This document shows, piece after piece, positions 1-6,625 of a stretch of DNA of 64,000 bases (positions within the stretch are counted from its first letter, which is position 1; every line of letters starts with the position of its first letter). Made by a program: the position numbers and the translations under genes. The stretch is from contig NZ_CP080377.1 in NCBI RefSeq assembly GCF_019443505.1, positions 3,472,001 through 3,536,000 on the forward strand. Direction: 5' to 3'. Source of the stretch: Janthinobacterium sp. PAMC25594 (GTDB taxonomy: Bacteria; Pseudomonadota; Gammaproteobacteria; Burkholderiales; Burkholderiaceae_D). Below the pieces are notes generated by a model. The model saw only the letters and a program-made list of their open reading frames with translations, was not told the origin of the DNA and searched no databases.

Positions 1-175
1 AAGGATGCGACGTGCTGATCGCCTGAATAGCGGGACCGCACACGTACTGCGCACAGCCCTGTCCTGCGGCCCACAGAACGCTGACCATAAGCGCGAGAGT
101 GGTGACGGCCCACACCTTCATGCCGATGTTGGATGTAGCGTTAAAGCCGATAAACGCTAAAATTGACTGGAACAT
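1..175 (-). CDS. Putative inovirus minor coat/assembly protein (pVI-like), partial
   Basis: The first 58 codons of an ORF start with ATG at 175 and run off the left edge. The N-terminus begins MFQSILAFIGFN and is followed by a hydrophobic segment (VWAVTTLALMVSVLW), then two cysteines (GCAQYVC). The gene sits directly after the pIII-like genes, where filamentous phages encode pVI or DUF2523-type proteins that cap the virion beside pIII and are followed by the Zot/pI gene. The family assignment rests on position and hydrophobicity, since only the N-terminus is visible. Confidence 0.5.
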   Translation of the reverse strand, partial: MFQSILAFIGFNATSNIGMKVWAVTTLALMVSVLWAAGQGCAQYVCGPAIQAISTSHP

Positions 176-187
176 GGGACTTCCTTT

Positions 188-604
188 TTATGCGGCCAGA
201 GCGCCGCGAATTTGTTGAACACAGCCAAGTAGGCAGAAGAACGCCAGAACACCGTTGATGAACGTCATAAACACGTTAAATGGTCCACACACATCCATTT
301 CCACCGACGCGGTGCCCGACGGATTGTCAAGCCTCGGGTTAACGCAGGTGGCGGTCGGGATGCTAGGAATAAAAGACCACCGGAAACTCATGCTGGTGTT
401 AATGAACGACTTCGAGTAGTCGTCCCAGGAAGTACGACTGTCCTTGTATGCCTTTTCGGTAGAGATCATGGAACTATCGGCGGTCATATTCACCTCACAG
501 CGTGGTTGCGAACTACCACCGCAAGCAGTGGCGACGGTTTGCCCCGATGCCGATATTGTCGCCAGAGCAATGACGAGAAAAATGAGAAAACGGATCATGG
601 TCAT
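188..604 (-). CDS. Short paralogue of the phage adsorption protein C-terminal domain
   Basis: 138 aa with an N-terminal signal peptide (MTMIRFLIFLVIALATISASG), a short polar middle part, and a C-terminal domain matching the end of the upstream 512-aa adsorption protein. Both carry WSFIPxIPT, then CVNPxLxNP, then VEMDxCGxFNxF, a hydrophobic anchor and a GCVxQ tail. The ATG overlaps the upstream stop (ATGA), so the two are translationally coupled. It looks like a tandem copy that kept the signal peptide and membrane/virion anchor but lost the receptor-binding part. It could be a second minor coat protein or a truncated pIII acting in superinfection exclusion. The role is inferred. Confidence 0.72.
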   Translation of the reverse strand: MTMIRFLIFLVIALATISASGQTVATACGGSSQPRCEVNMTADSSMISTEKAYKDSRTSWDDYSKSFINTSMSFRWSFIPSIPTATCVNPRLDNPSGTASVEMDVCGPFNVFMTFINGVLAFFCLLGCVQQIRGALAA

Positions 605-2139
605 GCCTTAATCGCGTTCTGTACCTGCCTAACACACCCATACACACAGGCAATAGCCAGCACGGCATTAAGAAGGAACGTGAATTTATTGAAGCCTCCA
701 CAGATGTCCATTTCGACAGGGCCTCCGGTAACAGGGTTACGAAGGGAGGGATTGACGCAGGCGGTAGTAGGAATCTGTGGGATGAACGACCACTGGAATT
801 TATTCGGGTCGATGTTGTCCATCTTCCCCTTTAAGCCCACGTTGGCCTGATCGACACTGGCGCGCGAGGCAGCGTCCTTTTCCAGCATGTCGGCGTTAGT
901 GTTAGCGACCATCGCACAAACACCCTGACCGGGTCCGCCGCAACCCAAGCCGTTGTTCGGATCAGGTGGTGGCGTGACAGTGGTATGTACGATGACGTAT
1001 CCTCCGGTACCTGGATCGTAGACGCCAGTGTCAAAACAAGTCTTGCCGCCATTCGCCTTGTTAATGCAGACATCAAATCCGTTACCAGCGTTGGCCTTAA
1101 CGTCGATGCTCGACTTGCCATCAGAACCTGGCACGCTCAGGCTAGAAGTGGACTCCATACCAGCACACCCCGGATTAGCGGGATCGGTCATGATCTGCTT
1201 GGTAGCCGGGTCAAACAGCATCTCGCAGGGGGTGTCCAACGGCTTCTTAACCTTGGTAGCGTCGGTAAGACTGCACCGGTAGTTGCCGTTGACGTCCTTC
1301 CCCCCATCCACATAACCAGGATCACAAGCCAAAGTCACATTGGTAGCTTGATCGAATAAATAAACGACGCTGACATAACGATAGACATTGCCAGTACAGC
1401 ACTCAATAACATGAGTGGTAGCAGACTTGCCACCTGTTAAGCGCCAAAGATAACTCTCCGTATCCCGGATAGGACCAACACAGTCTGGATATTGTTGATC
1501 CTCCTTAGTCACACATGTGGCATGCAGAGCAACAAAGGGAATGGCTAATGGAGATGCGGGTAGTTTTTGAGGAACAACCAAAATCCCGGTTACAACACCG
1601 CCAGCGGAATAAGAGCCATTGTATATAGAGCGCTGTACCCCGGCGTCCGTACCAGCGACTCCAACATTTGCCTGCGTCAGCACCCCGATATCAGATGGCC
1701 CAACAGGAACGCCAGGAATTTCCTGTGCACTGGCTGGAGGTCCTTTGCCGGAAGCCGCAATGACCGGCTTAGGCGTCACATCGCGCTTACCCGGTGCAGG
1801 ATCGTTGAACTTAGCAGGATTAGGATTCTCGCGCTTAGCATCTGGTTGGAGGTTAACCGTGAGGGCAGGCTTGGGCAACTGAGCGGCGGGAATGGGCGTC
1901 TTGGTCGTACATGGCGCGCTAAGCGCAAACTTATTACAGTCCCACCAGAACAGTGCGGCAAGGAAGCCGACCTGCCCGACAACCAGATCGGTAACGAGCA
2001 AATTGGAACCAACCAGCAGCCAAGGAATAATCAGCGGCACGATGGCCCGGGCGCTCCGAATCGGCACGACAATTAGGGATGCCGATATGAACGAGACGGC
2101 GAGGATTTTTTTAAACGAGGCCATTTTTGCACTTGCCAT
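601..2139 (-). CDS. Inovirus adsorption (pIII-like) minor coat protein
   Basis: 512 aa. An N-terminal secretion signal (about residues 6-32, ending RSARA) leads into a long cysteine-containing extracellular part with a Pro/Lys-rich linker near residues 90-130. The C-terminus has WSFIPxIPT, CVNPxLxNP, a CGGFNKF motif and a hydrophobic anchor (FTFLLNAVLAIACVYGC) with a short basic tail. This is the pIII architecture: receptor-binding N-terminus and membrane/virion-anchoring C-terminus. It also resembles the TspB-type adsorption proteins of Neisseria filamentous phages. Its position after the major coat gene agrees. The start is uncertain: ATG at 2139 or at 2124 (MASFKK); neither has a strong Shine-Dalgarno sequence. 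Confidence 0.78.
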   Translation of the reverse strand: MASAKMASFKKILAVSFISASLIVVPIRSARAIVPLIIPWLLVGSNLLVTDLVVGQVGFLAALFWWDCNKFALSAPCTTKTPIPAAQLPKPALTVNLQPDAKRENPNPAKFNDPAPGKRDVTPKPVIAASGKGPPASAQEIPGVPVGPSDIGVLTQANVGVAGTDAGVQRSIYNGSYSAGGVVTGILVVPQKLPASPLAIPFVALHATCVTKEDQQYPDCVGPIRDTESYLWRLTGGKSATTHVIECCTGNVYRYVSVVYLFDQATNVTLACDPGYVDGGKDVNGNYRCSLTDATKVKKPLDTPCEMLFDPATKQIMTDPANPGCAGMESTSSLSVPGSDGKSSIDVKANAGNGFDVCINKANGGKTCFDTGVYDPGTGGYVIVHTTVTPPPDPNNGLGCGGPGQGVCAMVANTNADMLEKDAASRASVDQANVGLKGKMDNIDPNKFQWSFIPQIPTTACVNPSLRNPVTGGPVEMDICGGFNKFTFLLNAVLAIACVYGCVRQVQNAIKA

Positions 2140-2195
2140 AAAAACGGCCAGAGTCGCTAAACGCTGGCCGAAAGGGTCTATAGGAGCGAGACCGT

Positions 2196-2414
2196 TTAAC
2201 CGGCTTTACTGAATGCCTTTTTCATCATCTTGATGCCCCAGAAGCCACCAGCAACCAACACAGCGACCGCGAACGCGGCAGTGATGTAGGTAGTAGCCTG
2301 AGCCGACAGCGCGGTGATTGCATCGACGCCAGGATCGGCGGCTTGAGCGAACGAGGTGGCGGAAGCAGCGAAAGCAGCGACAGCTACCAGGCCTTTTTTG
2401 ATATTTGCGTTCAT
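2196..2414 (-). CDS. Inovirus major coat protein (pVIII-like)
   Basis: 72-aa precursor. The start is ATG at 2414 (MNANIKKGL), not the longer upstream ORF, because a complete signal peptide begins there. Signal peptidase should cut after SFAQA, leaving a mature coat protein of about 47 aa beginning ADPGVDAIT. The mature protein has the acidic/amphipathic N-terminus, one membrane-spanning helix (about residues 42-60) and the Lys-rich C-terminus (KMMKKAFSKAG) that contacts the packaged DNA in pVIII proteins. It sits between the small membrane genes and the adsorption gene, as in other filamentous phages. Confidence 0.9.
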   Translation of the reverse strand: MNANIKKGLVAVAAFAASATSFAQAADPGVDAITALSAQATTYITAAFAVAVLVAGGFWGIKMMKKAFSKAG

Positions 2415-2507
2415 GTAAAAATCTCTTTCAGGAGAGCCGTTAATGAAACCCCGGTTTGGCAACGCCGGGGAGTACTACAAAATATTTAATGCGACAAGTG
2501 AATAGAG

Positions 2508-2615
2508 TTAATCAAGCGACTCTATTGCCTGACGTGCAATGCGCCGAATAGCCCCACCTGCATAGCCGAGGCCGAAGGCGGTAAGGCAGTAGCCAACGAT
2601 TTGGTAGACGCTCAT
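2508..2615 (-). CDS. Small phage membrane protein (35 aa, pVII/pIX-like position)
   Basis: 35 aa beginning MSVYQIVGY with one hydrophobic glycine-rich segment (YCLTAFGLGYAGG) and a basic tail (IRRIARQA). The ATG at 2615 overlaps the stop of the upstream 36-aa gene (ATGA), so a longer in-frame extension to 2699 is rejected. Genes of this size and hydrophobicity just upstream of the major coat gene encode the minor tip proteins (pVII/pIX type) in filamentous phages. The exact assignment is by position only. Confidence 0.68.
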   Translation of the reverse strand: MSVYQIVGYCLTAFGLGYAGGAIRRIARQAIESLD

Positions 2616-2722
2616 TTGTGGTCGAACCAGCGGTGGACGATGTACTTGAAGAGATACACCCCGCCAACGAAAAGCGCGGTCAATAGCAGAATCGGCCAAA
2701 TGGATTCAAGAAGAATTTTCAC
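2612..2722 (-). CDS. Small phage membrane protein (36 aa)
   Basis: 36 aa starting at a GTG (2722) that overlaps the previous gene's stop (GTGA). It ends at TGA 2612-2614, overlapping the next ATG (ATGA). The sequence starts KILLESIWPILLL after the initiator, has one transmembrane helix (WPILLLTALFVGGVYLF) and ends in a basic/aromatic tail (IVHRWFDHK). It is probably a minor tip or inner-membrane assembly protein of the phage. No family is recognised. The double overlap with both neighbours is the main evidence that it is translated. Confidence 0.65.
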   Translation of the reverse strand: MKILLESIWPILLLTALFVGGVYLFKYIVHRWFDHK

Positions 2723-2892
2723 TCGTCAACCTCCTCTCGCCGTATTTCAGATTTAAATTTGGACTCATAGCATTCCAGCAACCAATAGAATTTGTAAGTG
2801 ATCACACCAAGGAAACCAGCAAACCAAGACGCGGCGATCTGGGACAGAACGAAATTTTGGAACATCTCAATTTCGTAGTTAATCATCGTCAT
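2719..2892 (-). CDS. Small phage membrane protein, module B copy 2 (57 aa)
   Basis: 57 aa starting MTMINYEIEMFQ at ATG 2892, which overlaps the previous stop (ATGA). One hydrophobic helix (SWFAGFLGVITYKFYWLL) is followed by a charged tail ending EIRREEVDE. It is paralogous to the first two thirds of the upstream 91-aa protein: EIExxQxF, SWFxGxL and the charged end align without large gaps. The function is unknown; the position suggests a minor virion or assembly protein. The longer ORF to 2946 is rejected in favour of the coupled start. Confidence 0.68.
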   Translation of the reverse strand: MTMINYEIEMFQNFVLSQIAASWFAGFLGVITYKFYWLLECYESKFKSEIRREEVDE

Positions 2893-3164
2893 GACAGCCT
2901 TCCTGTGATCCACAGCGGGAACAAGATGACAAGTGCAGCAATCCAAAAGACAAATCCCGGCGTCACCGAATTAACTTTCTTCTGCCGCATTTCCTGCTCC
3001 AATTTCCTCTCTTGCATTGGGCGAAAATGCGTGTGTACACGACGAAATAGCCATTTCCCAAAATCAAAAAATATTGCAACAAGGAGGCCAAAAAACCATG
3101 ACCAAGCCGTCTGAATACCAATGAAGCGCTGCAAGGCTTCAATTTCGAGAGTGCTGATCGTCAC
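2889..3164 (-). CDS. Small phage membrane protein, fused module B copy 1 + module A copy 2 (91 aa)
   Basis: 91 aa from GTG at 3164, which overlaps the stop of the 28-aa gene (GTGA) and is preceded by a G-rich stretch that can serve as ribosome binding site. Residues 1-62 (EIEALQRF, SWFFGLLVAIFF, ending EMRQKKVNS) match the downstream 57-aa protein over its full length. Residues 63-91 (VTPGFVFWIAALVILF) match the upstream 28-aa protein. Two transmembrane helices are predicted by eye. The layout is what a tandem duplication of an A-B gene pair gives if the first B loses its stop codon. An internal GTG at the junction could also start the A part alone. Confidence 0.7.
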   Translation of the reverse strand: MTISTLEIEALQRFIGIQTAWSWFFGLLVAIFFDFGKWLFRRVHTHFRPMQERKLEQEMRQKKVNSVTPGFVFWIAALVILFPLWITGRLS

Positions 3165-3247
3165 CGCTGCCCCCCGGCAATCCAGCCCAGGGAGAAGATG
3201 ACGACAACAGCAATAGCCAAAACAAATTCCGGCGTCATTGCGTCCAT
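3161..3247 (-). CDS. Tiny phage membrane protein, module A copy 1 (28 aa)
   Basis: 28 aa: a start MDAMTPEF, one hydrophobic helix (VLAIAVVVIFSLGWIAGG) and a short basic end. An ideal AGGAGG lies 7 bases before the ATG at 3247, the best ribosome binding site of the small-gene cluster. Its stop overlaps the next GTG start. It resembles the C-terminal 28 residues of the downstream 91-aa protein (TPxFVxxIAxxVIF). It is probably a minor tip or assembly protein of the filamentous phage; no named family was recognised. Confidence 0.7.
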   Translation of the reverse strand: MDAMTPEFVLAIAVVVIFSLGWIAGGQR

Positions 3248-3285
3248 TCAAATACCTCCTCTTTTCATGTATCTAATAGCGTCGG

Positions 3286-3624
3286 CTACTCTTCGATGAG
3301 ATCGAGCGTATGCTCAACTGGCACTACCTTCACAACCTCACCGGTTTGCTTATCCTTCGTTTCATACGGCTTGCGCTGGAAACCACCCAACACACACGGA
3401 ACTGAGATTTCCTCGCCCTTATCGCCCAGACGAGCTTTGCTACGAATTTCAACCATCTGCGGCCGCGAATAGACATCGGCCGCAGGCGTGATCACCTGTG
3501 TGTAGCGTTTTCCTTCATAGGTTTTGGAACCCTCGATACGACCGCTCACCATCACCTGCATTGCCTTGCTTGCCTGATGGCCCTTCTTGTCGTCCATCTT
3601 CATCATTACGTTCGATTCCGCCAT
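3286..3624 (-). CDS. Phage single-stranded DNA-binding protein (gpV-like)
   Basis: 112 aa, charged, with no signal peptide or membrane segment, and the size of inovirus gene V proteins. The core (MQVMVSGRIEGSKTYEGKRY, then VEIRSK and ISVPCVLGGF) is a beta-rich OB-type pattern. Gene V-type proteins coat the newly made single-strand genome and hand it to the export machinery. It lies just downstream of the replication gene and upstream of the structural genes, the standard place. A GGGG ribosome binding site precedes the ATG. Confidence in the family comes mostly from size, composition and order. Confidence 0.72.
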   Translation of the reverse strand: MAESNVMMKMDDKKGHQASKAMQVMVSGRIEGSKTYEGKRYTQVITPAADVYSRPQMVEIRSKARLGDKGEEISVPCVLGGFQRKPYETKDKQTGEVVKVVPVEHTLDLIEE

Positions 3625-3730
3625 TTTTTATTCCCCTAAACTATCTGCATAATTTCCGGCTTGCGTGCTACTTCTCACGATTGCGCGCCGGTACAAAACA
3701 CAATCGCTTGCTAAACCTTTGAAGCTATTT

Positions 3731-5539
3731 TTAATGCACTGATGGCGTGCGCAAGCTTGTGACGGGTACCTCATGGCGGTCCCTATATTTTTCGCGTAGG
3801 TATTCCAAATGCACGCTCGGGGCACCTGGGGCACGTTTCCGATGCCGCAGGTAGACAGCGATGTGGTCCACCTCTGCACATCGAACGTGATTACGATCAG
3901 AAATTCGTCCAGCATCGAAGGGCGAAGAGACAATCTTATTTTTTGGCTGAGTCGCTGGCTTCGCTTCTGCGGACTGCGTATACTTATTTACACTAGTCCG
4001 AGGAACGGCAAGGGCCACCCCGGCCCGGTCTATCGTCCAGCGGTAGCGGGTGGATTCGTAGACCGCATGCGGCTGCGCCGCAAGATACACGCCTACCGGC
4101 CTGTGTGCCTCCACCTGCTCATATCGCCCCTCAACGTCCTCCTCCCTTGTCGCCAGCCTGATCGTCGTGTTGCGGCCACACGTGGGGCCGCCCATAGCCC
4201 ATATGAAACGGGCGAAGTCGGCGCGCTGGGCGATGGCGGGATTTTCGGACTCGACTTTCTGCGCGGCCTGGTACGCCTCGCGGATAGGTTCCGGAGCATT
4301 GCGCACCGACTCCTCCGACAGGCGGCGGAACTCGCGCCATACGCCCACCGGCACGCCACCGATCTGCTGGAACTGGCGAATGCCGTGTACCTGCGCCCAA
4401 TAGGTGACGCGCTGAGATGCCGTGAATTCCTTTTTGTCGAACTTATCGGGCACGATGACGTAAGTGCGGCCATCCTCGAATGCCTTGTGATCGCCCACGC
4501 CTGCGCCGTCAATGCTCTTGCAGACGTACTTGATGATGTAGCCCGCCGCCGTGCCTTTCCCCGCCTCGATCCGTACCAGCTTGACGCGGTTTTTGATGGC
4601 GCCTGGCTCGTCGCCATCCTGGCGCATGGCGTAGGCATTTATCACGCCTTCCATCTCGGCCTGGTGTTCAGGCGCGACGAACAGCAGCATGTGCCAGTGC
4701 GGGCACCCGTCCGTGTGCGGCTCAGCGATGCGGAAGCCGTAGGGCTGGATACCGCGACGATGCAGCGCGGAACGGATGGCGGACCATACCTTGACCAGAT
4801 ACGCCTGTGCCGCGCGCGGCGTCGGACTGCCGAATTCCGTGTACTTTGCGTTCGTACCGCCCACCGAGTGGTATTTGCTGGGGCATGTTATGGTCCAGAA
4901 CATGCCTACGTGGCGCATCTTGTCGGCTACCTCTTCAAAGCCGCGAATGCGCAGCATCAATTCGCCGCGGCGAAGCGTTTTATTGCCCATACCCAGTTCG
5001 GCCAGTTCGGCCAGGCTGTAGACGTCGCCGTTTTCATTGGTGGCCGTCACGGCCGCCAGCGCTTTCTGGTTTGCCTCGTTCTGCGCCGCTTGGGCCAGGC
5101 ACGTTTCGCGGCTCACATACGGATCCGCTCGCACGTAGGTCAGGCCCAGCTGAATAGACGTATGTTCGAAGCGGCGCATCAATTCCTTGCGCAGTGCGCG
5201 GCGCCACCATGCATGATCTGCGGCGCGCGAGATATAGCCGCGTATCGTTGCAGCCACTGGCGACTTGACGCCGCGACGACTGCATATCGCGTCGATTTGC
5301 GCCTTGATGGCGTGCTCATCGTGCAGACTTGAGCACACCTCGTAGCACTCGCGCGCGGCCTGCAGTGCGGCTACCGAGATAGCGCCCGGGCCGGTCATCA
5401 TGCCGTTACTATCGGCCAGCGGCAGGCGCTGGTCGTCGGCTAGAATTGCATCGATCACTTCGCCACGGCGGCAGTTCAATCCTCCGAACAGACGATGCAC
5501 GGCGTTCGCCATGCGCGATGGAATCCCCATGTCCAGCAT
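3731..5539 (-). CDS. Phage replication initiation protein, P2 GpA-type HUH endonuclease
   Basis: 602 aa from ATG at 5539 (MLDMGIPSRM), chosen because it overlaps the upstream stop as TGATG; an in-frame start at 5635 would overlap the upstream gene by about 100 bases. The HUH metal site is visible around residue 280 (GCPHWHMLLFVAP), and a Tyr/Lys motif near residues 333-341 (GYIIKYVCK) provides the nicking tyrosine pattern of the GpA family. Such proteins nick the double-strand replicative form to start rolling-circle replication. P2-like Rep proteins occur in many environmental inoviruses in place of the Ff pII type. The last 60 residues are basic. Confidence 0.88.
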   Translation of the reverse strand: MLDMGIPSRMANAVHRLFGGLNCRRGEVIDAILADDQRLPLADSNGMMTGPGAISVAALQAARECYEVCSSLHDEHAIKAQIDAICSRRGVKSPVAATIRGYISRAADHAWWRRALRKELMRRFEHTSIQLGLTYVRADPYVSRETCLAQAAQNEANQKALAAVTATNENGDVYSLAELAELGMGNKTLRRGELMLRIRGFEEVADKMRHVGMFWTITCPSKYHSVGGTNAKYTEFGSPTPRAAQAYLVKVWSAIRSALHRRGIQPYGFRIAEPHTDGCPHWHMLLFVAPEHQAEMEGVINAYAMRQDGDEPGAIKNRVKLVRIEAGKGTAAGYIIKYVCKSIDGAGVGDHKAFEDGRTYVIVPDKFDKKEFTASQRVTYWAQVHGIRQFQQIGGVPVGVWREFRRLSEESVRNAPEPIREAYQAAQKVESENPAIAQRADFARFIWAMGGPTCGRNTTIRLATREEDVEGRYEQVEAHRPVGVYLAAQPHAVYESTRYRWTIDRAGVALAVPRTSVNKYTQSAEAKPATQPKNKIVSSPFDAGRISDRNHVRCAEVDHIAVYLRHRKRAPGAPSVHLEYLREKYRDRHEVPVTSLRTPSVH

Positions 5540-5826
5540 CAATGTACCTTGCTTGCCAGGTTGGAGGCATGCCCACCGCACATGCATTTTTGTATAGCAG
5601 TAAGCTCGCACAGCAAATTCTGAAGCGCGTTCCAAACGATATCTCGCTCGGCCGTATCAAAGGACATTAGACCGCTATTGGCGCGCTCTATGGGGAAATC
5701 TGCCGCTCTAATGGCAACAATACGGGCAGAGATTGACGCACGCGACCAAAAAATGGCACGAACAGCTTCTGCATCGACAGCACGAATCGCCGGGTTTAAA
5801 TCGTTCATTTGTACGGAGCGCTTCAT
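5539..5826 (-). CDS. Unknown phage protein (95 aa)
   Basis: 95 aa (MKRSVQMNDLNPAIRAVDAE...), mostly helical, with two cysteines near the C-terminus (KCMCGGHAS). Its ATG at 5826 overlaps the upstream stop (ATGA), and its TGA overlaps the Rep start (TGATG). It is therefore the third of four tightly coupled genes, alpA-like regulator, 167-aa protein, this gene, rep. No family is recognised. The coupling suggests a role in controlling or assisting replication. Confidence 0.62.
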   Translation of the reverse strand: MKRSVQMNDLNPAIRAVDAEAVRAIFWSRASISARIVAIRAADFPIERANSGLMSFDTAERDIVWNALQNLLCELTAIQKCMCGGHASNLASKVH

Positions 5827-6326
5827 GCCGCAGATTCCTGTGAATTTAAAGTATTCTGAGGAGCAGGTCCGCCTTTAGCGGACACACGGCAAAATTCGCC
5901 CGCACCCGCTACCGCGTGCACGTTCGAGCTTTGCCGTGACGCCGTACTAGGAGTGTCAATAACCATGAAACTCGGCGAGGCTGAACCGCGACGAGACTCG
6001 ACAAGTTGTCCTATATTTTTCCGAATCGGACAACCAAACTCAGTTCCAGGCGCAGGTGCAGCGAGGGCGGCTTCAGCCGCGAAAAGGTCCGCAGATGGGA
6101 CACGTGCGCCATGAGGATAAATAACCTCAACACGCAAAACACTTCCCCAAAGTTTCGAAAGGGATTCATTTTTGATCTGCTGAGCGGTCAACACGCAAAG
6201 TAAAAAGTCGTTGAAAGCACCTTGCGAAAGCATGGTTACACCGCTGAAAATCCGATACGTAAATACTGGATGCGCGCAAGGAGAGCCATGGCCACAAGAA
6301 TTTTTCACAACGGAAGTTTGATTCAT
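5823..6326 (-). CDS. Unknown phage protein (167 aa)
   Basis: 167 aa from ATG at 6326 (MNQTSVVKNSCG), which overlaps the AlpA-like gene's stop (ATGA); the ORF is open further upstream to 6350, but the coupled start is preferred. It carries four scattered cysteines, an Ala-rich segment (LFAAEAALAAPAPG) and no evident membrane helix or signal peptide. The stop overlaps the next start. It resembles no family I know. Its place between a DNA-binding regulator and the replication gene suggests an early regulatory or replication role. Confidence 0.6.
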   Translation of the reverse strand: MNQTSVVKNSCGHGSPCAHPVFTYRIFSGVTMLSQGAFNDFLLCVLTAQQIKNESLSKLWGSVLRVEVIYPHGARVPSADLFAAEAALAAPAPGTEFGCPIRKNIGQLVESRRGSASPSFMVIDTPSTASRQSSNVHAVAGAGEFCRVSAKGGPAPQNTLNSQESAA

Positions 6327-6502
6327 GAACGACGATTCCCGGCTATCCACGCATCAAGTTCGCTCTGGACAAAACCCAGCTTGCGCTTACCCAAACAAAC
6401 TGGCCGTGGGAAATTTGAGCCGTCGTCACGCAGCCAACGCCACAACGTCACACGACTTATGCCGAGAATTTCTAGAACATCTGAATATGAACGAATGCGC
6501 AT
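6323..6502 (-). CDS. AlpA/Cox-type small DNA-binding regulator
   Basis: 59 aa. A winged-helix/HTH layout is readable: SDVLEILGISRVTLWRWL is the helix-turn-helix (GISRxTLWRW is the AlpA/excisionase signature), followed by a FPRPVCLGKRKLGF wing, then SELDAWIAG and a basic end. AlpA-like proteins of P4- and inovirus-type prophages activate integrase/excision or early genes. The start is ATG at 6502; the stop overlaps the next ATG (ATGA). It is the first gene of the coupled operon leading to rep. Overlapping plus-strand frames are shadows. Confidence 0.85.
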   Translation of the reverse strand: MRIRSYSDVLEILGISRVTLWRWLRDDGSNFPRPVCLGKRKLGFVQSELDAWIAGNRRS

Positions 6503-6561
6503 GGCGCTCCCCGAAAGACAATGAAACCGGGGAGAATGTTGGCAGAGGGAAAGATAGAAAG

Positions 6562-6606
6562 CACGGGCAATAAATACTGACCTAGAGCGGCCATTTAATG
6601 CCCGTG
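6562..6606. promoter_or_regulatory. Inverted repeat upstream of the AlpA-rep operon, candidate operator
   Basis: CACGGGCA at 6562-6569 is matched exactly by TGCCCGTG at 6599-6606, with A/T-rich inner flanks (ATAAAT and ATTTAAT) that extend the symmetry and about 29 bases between the arms. It lies in the 123-base gap between the 274-aa gene's stop (6626) and the AlpA start (6502), where the operon promoter should be. It could bind a regulator as a dimer. It lacks the U-run of a terminator. Confidence 0.4.
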
Positions 6607-6625
6607 ACGGGGAGTTGTATCCGTG

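Noticed and set aside
3625..3730. Possible phage replication origin in the rep-ssb gap
   Set aside because: A CCGG-flanked weak inverted repeat is present, but no HUH nick-site consensus could be recognised, so no origin is called.
3809..5332. 507-codon plus-strand frame opposite rep
   Set aside because: Antisense to the HUH replication gene; no family resemblance.
5540..5635. N-terminal extension of the phage Rep
   Set aside because: It overlaps the upstream 95-aa gene by about 100 bases; the TGATG junction supports the start at 5539.
6222..6573. Plus-strand frames over the AlpA-like gene
   Set aside because: The minus-strand 59-aa frame has a clear HTH/AlpA signature and coupled junctions; the plus frames have none.
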